A DNA stretch of 27,411 bases from a virus. Under the pieces are notes generated by a model, which worked only from the letters and a program-made list of their open reading frames with translations, was not told the DNA's origin and did not search any database. Made by a program: the position numbers and the translations under genes. The DNA lies in the IMG/VR virus record IMGVR_UViG_3300006752_000170, positions 1-27,411 of that record. One strand, written 5' to 3'. This document shows, piece by piece, positions 23,501-27,411 of this stretch (position 1 is its first letter; every line of letters begins with the position of its first letter).

Positions 23501-25525
23501 TTTGTCTTGTTCTCTGACTCTAATGAATATAAAGTCTGGATTTCAAGAATGGGTGAAGTTGATATTACTGGAGATAGAACAATCTCTGAGCAACCATATG
23601 CAGGTGTCTTGTTTAAGTCACAGAACGCAACAACATGGACTGCTGACCAGTACGAAGACCTCAAATTCAATCTTTATAGAGCAGATTTTGATACAACTTC
23701 AACTTCTACAGTAGTCTTTAATAATGCAGAACTTGATATTGGTAATAATGGTAAGTTGAAATTGAGAGCAGAACCTGTTCAAACTTTCCAACCATCTTTG
23801 AAACTAGTTCTTAATGACAACTCATTGAATTACACAATTGGTGCAAGATTGTATCAAAAAACTACTCTTTCTGAGGGTACAATTACTGCAATTACTGATG
23901 TAGGATCAGTAAGAACTTTAACCATTAACGATGTTAGTGGTGCTTGGCAAGCAGGTTCTGATACAGGTGGTGTAATTACAAATAGAATTGTGTCATCTAA
24001 GACTACTGCAACACTGGTCGTTACTGGAACTTCAGGTGATTTCACTGTTGGTGAAACTATTACAGGAAATTCTTCTACTTCTCCCACTGCAGAAATTGTA
24101 ACTTGGACCTCTGGAACTAATACTTTGACACTGAAGTATGTTTCTACAGAGTTTACTCCTTCGACAGAAACTATTACAGGTGGAACTTCTGGTGCTACTG
24201 CAACAGTTAATACTATTGCTTATAGTGGAGATACCACTTCAGGAAGTCCTGCATCTATCACTGATTCGTATGCAACTACTACTCCAACTTATGCTACAAG
24301 TGAAAAACTGGTTAGAATCTTACATTCAAATCATGGTATGCACGACCTTGATAACAATGTAACTATCGAGGGGATTGCATCTGAAATCAATCCCACCTTC
24401 TTGACTTCTTCTATCTCAACTAGCGACTTATCGGTACTCGTTAATGACGCCATTGCATTCCATTCAAGAATCGATGGTGCTAATATCGGAGTATCCAATC
24501 TGGGTTATATTAAGATTGAAGATGAGATTATGTCATATTCCGCTGTCAGTTCGGATGGTAAGACAATCACTGTTGCTGAAAGGGGTGTTGATGGAACTAC
24601 TGCTGTAGCACATGCAGATGAAACTGTAGTTGAATGTTATAACTTAGATGGTATTCCTCTAACTGAAATTAACAAAACACACTCCAATATCAGCAATCCA
24701 ACTTTAGATTCTTACGATATTACAACTACATCAATTTCAACATCTGGTATTATTAGTGGTGGAGTCGCAGGAATTGCAACGCAAAACCTGCAGTATGAAA
24801 TTATCGTACCTTCTCTACAAACTATGATTCTACCGAATACTGAAATTAACGCTAGAATTAATACTGTCACGGGCACATCTATCAATGATGGAGTTCAACT
24901 CAGTCAAAATTCCTTTGTTAATAATGGATTATTCAAAGATGTAGTCCTTGGAGATGACAATTACTTTGATGAACCTCAGATGATTTGTTCTAAGGTTAAT
25001 GAAGATGCAGAACTTGCTGGTGCTAAATCTTTTAGAATGGACGTATCATTAACTTCCAGTAAGACTAATATCACACCTGTAATTGATACGGATAGAATGT
25101 CTGCTACTCTCGTTAGTAGTAGAATTAATAGTCCTGCTGATGAGAACACTGCTCTGTTATCAACTGGAGATACTCACGATGCAGTATATATTTCTAAGGT
25201 GGCATCATTGAGCAACACTTCAACTTCACTCAAGGTTCTCTTTGCGGGTTTCCGTCCACCTGGAACATCAATTAAAGTGCTATATAGAACACTTCCTACT
25301 GGATCTACTGGGGTAATTGAAGACGAAGGATATAATTTCTTCTCTACTGCGTCAGGAGATGCCACTGTTCCTGGAACGGATGAAACTGAAATCTTCCGAG
25401 ATTATGAGTATGAAGCTACTGGTTTAGATTTTGTCGAATACCAAATTAAAGTGGTATTCGTATCTGATAATCAGGCATATACACCTTACATTAAGGACCT
25501 TCGCGCAATCGCTCTTGCTGTATAA
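17531..25525 (+). CDS. Giant virion structural protein with DUF4815-type N-terminus
   Basis: 2,664 residues. The start codon overlaps the gp8 stop (TAATG), so translation is probably coupled. The N-terminus (SPYYDDFDKDKNFYRVLFRP, IQARELTTMQSVLQRQVE, HLFKDGAMVIPG) matches the DUF4815 pattern of marine phage structural proteins. Gly-rich repeats occupy residues about 590-820. A very basic stretch begins with six arginines at 1583-1588 and continues with many Arg to about 1640. A second basic run (RTTRTRRRQ) precedes W1900-W1901-D in GWWDPLAQSF, the start of a conserved module ending around ISRMGEVDITG. The C-terminal part has several SGATA/GETITG modules (23850-24200), an IKIEDEIMSY module (24500-24640) and a final FRPPGTSIKVLYR module. 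By position and size it is likely a baseplate-periphery or fibre-attachment protein, perhaps occupying the place of T4 gp9/gp10; no sequence match to those is seen. Confidence 0.85.
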   Translation: MAQNTNLNVSPYYDDFDKDKNFYRVLFRPGFPIQARELTTMQSVLQRQVESVGQHLFKDGAMVIPGQVGYDLNVDAIMLQESFLGANVEDYRTQLAGKIIEGLTSGIKAKVLYTVSETESEKNYITLYVKYIESGGEGNTQTVFSDNEQLVTDTEITFGTSLIEVGSPFAQLLPTSSIQSGSVAYVQEGVYFIRGFFVDVPYQYILLDQYGTTPQYRIGLDILESIVTPEDDSSLNDNAAGTSNYAAPGSHRFKVSTRLSKKLLSDDADKDFIELLRINGSNVENLVDRSAYNELERTMATRTYEESGDYTVNDFQILMRENLDDGFNNGVYDTGAITSGGNVAAEKYYSVEIGPGAAYVKGYRIKTLSPTYVDLLKPRVTDARQNGIVPFELGNYSNVDNIWGFPNFTGSSVSNAYQTVEFRDSATVNPGVSAGNIIGYGRFNSLEYSSDTDQNFGNANDRYKANLFDVQMITILQLASEVNINEGSLIRGSSSGATGLVVGAESSDDHIQVYQVNGSFQDGEMTTIDGIALDVIVDTYKYQYSDARQIVGRDESTQQIEFTADLILEDVYSINGATFTYDDVDGDVLTVDTLVGGTGYPDTGTAIVTTSSGSGTGLTLDFTASSGVITSTTINVPGTGYSVDETITITNSRSTGVNTLGAIATAGTGYTATTGLATTSSGSGTGLIVDITADANGAVQTVAVNSTALSDGSGYANAELITITNVNATGIDTIDTISAADASRTEGTYTITASDYTTDGSGSGATFTIAVDGTGAATIVITDDGTGFAVDETFTIVDGNLGSGGAASLTFDVATIHGNGCTIPVSAIHGNGGTVDIASVGTHQITGLNSNFGADLRPGDRIYFSETTYVDVDKVNPASLITSSDNFIFDNANQIVNVTPPSVNFPTPGTFTAAIRYRSTLFGNEETTDLITQMPKEYIRSISDESMTVRRTFDSQTPAGDSVSITLPENEQFSAISAVNFSFTVLGSSNASYPVGSQIPLATSDAGAFGFTSFTSADRTTLQIDNLTNISSIKVTATISKNVVQRKTKSPQEMFVLKVNKTIDNLDKQNYNLTYSNLYGTRIQDQEISLGLTDAYKLHAVYESLDNNDPVIPSITLVEPKFFKTGSVISGKSSGARARVVEFDSSTLKLTLVYISGKFTLGETVNGVDSNEDAVVGIINDADGSVIDGSKEVTNRYALSPSQTGFMYDCSRLIRLKGFALPIRKLKIVIDYYSHSATGDYFGGQSYLNTSYKNIPFFGSKYLADYLDFRPGIKSLYNGDGTVASPAFVNCSTFDFKSRVFNVSGNPTGTIFDIPKLDSDFRCDYDWYLSRIDKLFLTPDGDFQVIKGKDAEEPIFPDDIAEGMLLATLQHKPYGFEPDQDVLITLSENKRFTMRDIGKIETRLNQVEYYTSLNMLESNTLSLELTDADGFNRLKNGFFVDDFTDHSKCEMSDPDFASSLDLQEGSCHPSHYTTNVTMEVNEALSANYQITGPLITLPYTELNIIEQPYASRVENVNPFNVFTYIGRIDLTPASDDWVDTTRIPRRVTNIEGDFNSTADRLNIDQNGFAPTQWNSWNTTWTTRRRRRRTWRSGRRSAWGRGRAVMRRTRITTTRGQVRTGIRTQVTPRIDERSLGDSVVARTTIPWIRSRNVRLDVARMKPRTKFFAFFDGKKIDDYITPKLIELIKDPSVDNRTNSTPFVVGETVTGLTSGAKFVVVAPNGFYTYSPYDDSELPSSYSSTTALLNVNVLRAAQQSAGKSYGNFQVGEIIEGESGARAVMANRRLVSDRTGKFRASFFIPPATPDIAVTGGPGEPAPPISDPAPRWATGTRTIRLTTNETDSRLAGAVDSAAEAEYQATGTLNTLQENVLAVRNADIVRDTVTQSRTVRTTRTRRRQVGWWDPLAQSFLIEEEGGVFVSSVDIYFNTKDTNIPISMQIRTMENGYPTANILPFSDVTIVPDDIQTSETGAIATNFVFRAPVYIPPSIEHCFVLFSDSNEYKVWISRMGEVDITGDRTISEQPYAGVLFKSQNATTWTADQYEDLKFNLYRADFDTTSTSTVVFNNAELDIGNNGKLKLRAEPVQTFQPSLKLVLNDNSLNYTIGARLYQKTTLSEGTITAITDVGSVRTLTINDVSGAWQAGSDTGGVITNRIVSSKTTATLVVTGTSGDFTVGETITGNSSTSPTAEIVTWTSGTNTLTLKYVSTEFTPSTETITGGTSGATATVNTIAYSGDTTSGSPASITDSYATTTPTYATSEKLVRILHSNHGMHDLDNNVTIEGIASEINPTFLTSSISTSDLSVLVNDAIAFHSRIDGANIGVSNLGYIKIEDEIMSYSAVSSDGKTITVAERGVDGTTAVAHADETVVECYNLDGIPLTEINKTHSNISNPTLDSYDITTTSISTSGIISGGVAGIATQNLQYEIIVPSLQTMILPNTEINARINTVTGTSINDGVQLSQNSFVNNGLFKDVVLGDDNYFDEPQMICSKVNEDAELAGAKSFRMDVSLTSSKTNITPVIDTDRMSATLVSSRINSPADENTALLSTGDTHDAVYISKVASLSNTSTSLKVLFAGFRPPGTSIKVLYRTLPTGSTGVIEDEGYNFFSTASGDATVPGTDETEIFRDYEYEATGLDFVEYQIKVVFVSDNQAYTPYIKDLRAIALAV
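19305..19990 (+). repeat. Tandem Gly-rich GSGTG modules in the DUF4815-type protein
   Basis: About three units of 65-80 residues follow each other. Units 1 and 2 share TTSSGSGTGL; the 16 bases ACAACTTCTTCTGGTT recur at 19355-19370 and 19562-19577, 207 bases apart. Unit 3 is more divergent (GSGSGATFTIAVDG, DDGTGFAVDETFTI). Each has G-x-GY/F followed by a DETITI-type strand. A short IHGNG doublet follows at about 19977-20030. Probably stacked beta modules. Confidence 0.75.
22249..22470 (+). other. Arginine-rich segment of the DUF4815-type protein
   Basis: Codons from 22277 encode six arginines in a row (residues 1583-1588), followed by further Arg, Trp and Gly (TWRSGRRSAWGRGRAVMRR) and RITTTRGQVRTGIRTQ. 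The rest of the protein is acidic to neutral and beta-rich, so this is a sharp local change. Arg codons are mixed AGA and CGN, so it is not a simple nucleotide repeat. Confidence 0.8.
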
Positions 25526-25752
25526 TGAAACAACCAATCAAAGATAATACTGGGTGGGTGAGAGAATCCACCTCTGGTGCGTTTGAATACACTGACAGTG
25601 GTGAGTATACGGAATATATGAAAAAATATAATTCCAGACAAAAGCAAGCACAGACTCAACAGGCTTTACAAGATGATGTTTCTGCGCTAAAATCAGAGAT
25701 GAGTGAAATCAAATCACTTTTACTAACGTTAGTTCAAACTCAAAAAGGTTAA
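25525..25752 (+). CDS. Small coiled-coil protein, unknown function (75 aa)
   Basis: Its ATG overlaps the stop of the giant gene (TAATG), with no Shine-Dalgarno sequence in front, so coupled translation is likely. The N-terminal half is polar with GWVRESTSGAFEYTDSGEY; the C-terminal half (residues about 45-72, DDVSALKSEMSEIKSLLLTL) has heptad spacing of Val, Leu, Met, Ile and Leu and should form a coiled coil. There is no signal peptide or membrane helix. The product is not recognised from a named family. Its place between a giant virion protein and a fibre gene would fit a small assembly factor or minor virion protein, which is only a guess. Confidence 0.75.
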   Translation: MKQPIKDNTGWVRESTSGAFEYTDSGEYTEYMKKYNSRQKQAQTQQALQDDVSALKSEMSEIKSLLLTLVQTQKG

Positions 25753-25755
25753 ATT

Positions 25756-25983
25756 ATGACGATTGAAAAAGTTTCTCAAGAAGAAATGCTAACTCAGTTT
25801 ACTGAGAGAATGAATAATCTTCTTGAAGAAAACAAGTCACTCTCTAAAAGAATTAGAGATAATGAGGTTACTGCATTGAAACTTCAGGGTGCTATTGAAA
25901 CACTTCAATACTATTCGGAGACTCCTCAGGAGGAAGAAACTATGTCCAATCCTCCCGAAGAAGAAGTAACAGAAACAGAATAA
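25756..25983 (+). CDS. Small coiled-coil protein with acidic tail, unknown function (75 aa)
   Basis: It starts three bases after the previous stop, behind AAGG at 25745-25748 (7 bases from the ATG), one of the few reasonable Shine-Dalgarno sites here. Residues about 10-52 (QFTERMNNLLEENKSLSKRI, LKLQGAIETLQYY) have coiled-coil heptads; residues 53-75 are very acidic (PEEEVTETE end). It has the same length as its upstream neighbour but no obvious sequence similarity. The gene ends five bases before a terminator hairpin. Function unknown. A chaperone analogous to T4 gp57A (79-residue coiled coil) is possible but not supported by sequence. Confidence 0.75.
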   Translation: MTIEKVSQEEMLTQFTERMNNLLEENKSLSKRIRDNEVTALKLQGAIETLQYYSETPQEEETMSNPPEEEVTETE

Positions 25984-25987
25984 TGAC

Positions 25988-26013
25988 AGGGGGGTTTAAT
26001 TCCCCCCCTTTTT
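25988..26013 (+). terminator. Intrinsic terminator
   Basis: Six G (25989-25994), a seven-base loop TTTAATT (25995-26001), seven C (26002-26008) and five T (26009-26013) form a strong GC hairpin followed by a T tract. It lies five bases after the stop of the second small gene and ends the transcription unit that includes gp8. Confidence 0.9.
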
Positions 26014-26018
26014 AATGG

Positions 26019-26026
26019 CATAAATA
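26019..26026 (+). promoter_or_regulatory. T4-type late promoter box CATAAATA
   Basis: The same 8-base box as the one before gp8, six bases after the T tract of the terminator and 32 bases before the fibre ATG at 26059. Its position directly behind a terminator supports a real promoter. Confidence 0.65.
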
Positions 26027-26058
26027 ACTCAGAAGCATAATCTCAGCAATTTTCGGGA

Positions 26059-27411
26059 ATGGCAAATAGAATTCAGTTACGACGTGGTTCAGCTACCCAA
26101 TGGAGTAATGCGAATCCAACTCTTGCTCAAGGTGAACTTGGGATTGAACTTGATACGGGTCGCATAAAAATTGGGGATGGTGTTACTGCATGGAACTCTC
26201 TTAGGTATGGAAGACCTATTGAATCAGTTTCATCCACTGCAAATACGTTGGTGCAGCGAGATGCTGACGGAAACTTTCAAGCAGGTACTGTTACTGCAAC
26301 ACTAATTGGTAATGCTTCTACTGCATCGAGATTATCTTCAACTCGTCAGATTCAATTATCACAAGACGTTACTGGTTCTGGTATTTTTGACGGTTCTGCA
26401 AACCTCAATATCAATGCTGTTCTCGGTCTAATCTCAACACTCCCTCATTATGACGGAACAGAGAATTCTTCTGCAACTTATACAAAAGTTACTGTTGATT
26501 CTAAGGGTAGGGTAACTAATGCTGAAAATCCAACAACAATCCAAGCATATGGATTAGATGGTACTGTTGTTGGAAGTTCTGCACAACCATATGACAACGA
26601 TTTAACAGCAATCACAAACCTTACTGATGGTTCTGCTGGTTTTGGTTTAATTTCTAGAACATCGATTGGTAATATCACAGTTAGAGATATTGACTCTTCA
26701 TCAGGAAGAACTGTCGTTAGTAATGGGGACGGCATTAATGGCAATCCTACAATTGACTTAGCAAATACCACTGTTGTTCCAGACCCATCCGCTCATTCTG
26801 ACGGTGACTATAATACAGAAAGTCTCACATCTGTAAATTCTGTTGGATCAAAAGGAGAACTCTTAGGAACCGAAACTGTAAACACTGTTAAATTTACAGT
26901 AGATAAGTACGGTCGTCTTCAAAGTTCAACAAATGTGCCTATTGCTACTGCTACCGAGGGTAGTAAGTATGCTAACTATGATGCAGGCACTGCTTATTCC
27001 AGATATGCAATCATTCAGAATGCATCAAAAGTCTACCAAGCGATTGCAGACATTGGTGCTGGCGTTGGTGCTCCTACTCATTCCAGTGGTGATACTGGAT
27101 CATGGCGTTACCTCGCGGCTGAGGCAACGGAGCAGAAGGGACTGGCTAGTTTTGCACAGGAAGATTTCGACGTTGACAGCAACGGGCATGTCACAATCGC
27201 CGCAGTAGGTGTTGATAATACACAATTACAGAATAATAGAGTCTCTTTTGCTGATGGAAATACAAAAGAAGATTTTGAACTTGATCAGGAACTTACTGCA
27301 ACCACTGGATACAGAGGATTCAATTATCTTAACTATCTTAAAGTTAATGATACGAGCGGTAATCTACTTGTTGGCGCTAATAATACGGGGGACAGCGGAG
27401 CTGGCGAACTT
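26059..27411 (+). CDS. Tail fibre/adhesin, N-terminal part (3'-truncated by the window edge)
   Basis: The frame is open for 451 codons to the end of the window. The ATG at 26059 begins MANRIQLRRGSATQWSNANP; the following LAQGELGIELDTGRIKIGDG and TAWNSLRYG complete a domain like the N-terminal domain of the major tropism determinant, common at the base of phage fibres. Next come tail-fibre-repeat-like segments: LIGNASTASRLSSTRQI, LSQDVTGSGIFDGSANLNI, and YTKVTVDSKGRVTNAENP; a second VKFTVDKYGRLQSS follows near 26890-26930. Such repeats form trimeric beta fibres. The receptor-binding end is outside the window. No good Shine-Dalgarno sequence is seen. The gene has its own late promoter and an upstream terminator. 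Confidence 0.88.
   Translation, partial: MANRIQLRRGSATQWSNANPTLAQGELGIELDTGRIKIGDGVTAWNSLRYGRPIESVSSTANTLVQRDADGNFQAGTVTATLIGNASTASRLSSTRQIQLSQDVTGSGIFDGSANLNINAVLGLISTLPHYDGTENSSATYTKVTVDSKGRVTNAENPTTIQAYGLDGTVVGSSAQPYDNDLTAITNLTDGSAGFGLISRTSIGNITVRDIDSSSGRTVVSNGDGINGNPTIDLANTTVVPDPSAHSDGDYNTESLTSVNSVGSKGELLGTETVNTVKFTVDKYGRLQSSTNVPIATATEGSKYANYDAGTAYSRYAIIQNASKVYQAIADIGAGVGAPTHSSGDTGSWRYLAAEATEQKGLASFAQEDFDVDSNGHVTIAAVGVDNTQLQNNRVSFADGNTKEDFELDQELTATTGYRGFNYLNYLKVNDTSGNLLVGANNTGDSGAGEL

Noticed and set aside
23358-23714. 118-codon + strand ORF in another frame
   Set aside because: It overlaps the conserved GWWDPLAQSF module region of the DUF4815-type protein and its product is Leu/Ser-rich low-information sequence typical of a frame-shifted reading.
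17531-25525. Assignment of the 2,664-residue protein as T4 gp9 or gp10
   Set aside because: Only position supports it. The visible motifs are those of DUF4815-type and other marine phage modules, not of gp9 or gp10.

Overview
The window reads as part of the late structural-gene region of a marine T4-like myovirus, most likely a cyanophage of Synechococcus or Prochlorococcus. The basis is: AT-rich DNA (about 40% G+C by eye), all genes on the + strand and tightly packed, a clear homologue of T4 baseplate wedge protein gp8, T4-type late promoter boxes (TATAAATA and CATAAATA), and giant modular virion proteins of a type I know from cyanophages. A related marine host such as Pelagibacter cannot be excluded. 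There is no host gene, tRNA, integrase, transposon or CRISPR array.

Layout. (1) 1-10068: the end of a giant virion protein of more than 3,300 residues that runs in from the left edge. It is a mosaic of a LamG-like lectin domain, cysteine-containing helical repeats, a reelin-like jelly roll, a CBM-like jelly roll and several small beta modules. (2) 10096-11322: a fibre-like protein ending in a cupredoxin-like domain with an apparent type-1 copper ligand set. (3) 11331-15965: a 1,544-residue protein with a YHYH-type domain, a second cupredoxin-like domain with ligands and a third, ligand-less copy. (4) 15999-17531: gp8, enlarged from 334 residues in T4 to 510 by inserted modules. (5) 17531-25525: a 2,664-residue structural protein with a DUF4815-type N-terminus, an arginine-rich stretch and a conserved C-terminal fibre/baseplate module. 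(6) 25525-25983: two 75-residue coiled-coil proteins. (7) A strong intrinsic terminator, immediately followed by a late promoter. (8) 26059-27411: the first 451 codons of a tail fibre or adhesin that runs off the right edge.

The order (large proteins, gp8, a large baseplate/fibre protein, then a fibre) matches the T4 order 6-7-8-9-10-11-12. The gene products probably form the baseplate periphery and host-adhesion apparatus. Late promoters lie before the cupredoxin protein, before gp8 and before the fibre, so the block can be read as three late transcription units. Several starts have poor Shine-Dalgarno sequences, and two genes start within the stop codon of the previous one, which suggests translational coupling.

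The most interesting feature is architectural. The same small modules recur in neighbouring, otherwise unrelated proteins, and several appear nested inside other domains: the 'YPR' module in both LamG and a helical repeat, a Gly-rich module in a jelly roll, a cupredoxin-like module in the YHYH domain, and Gly-rich modules in gp8. With cupredoxin-like domains that keep a His-Cys-His-Met set, this suggests rapid evolution of the virion surface by domain insertion, and possibly a metal-binding virion. Domain names come from reading motifs, not from a database search.
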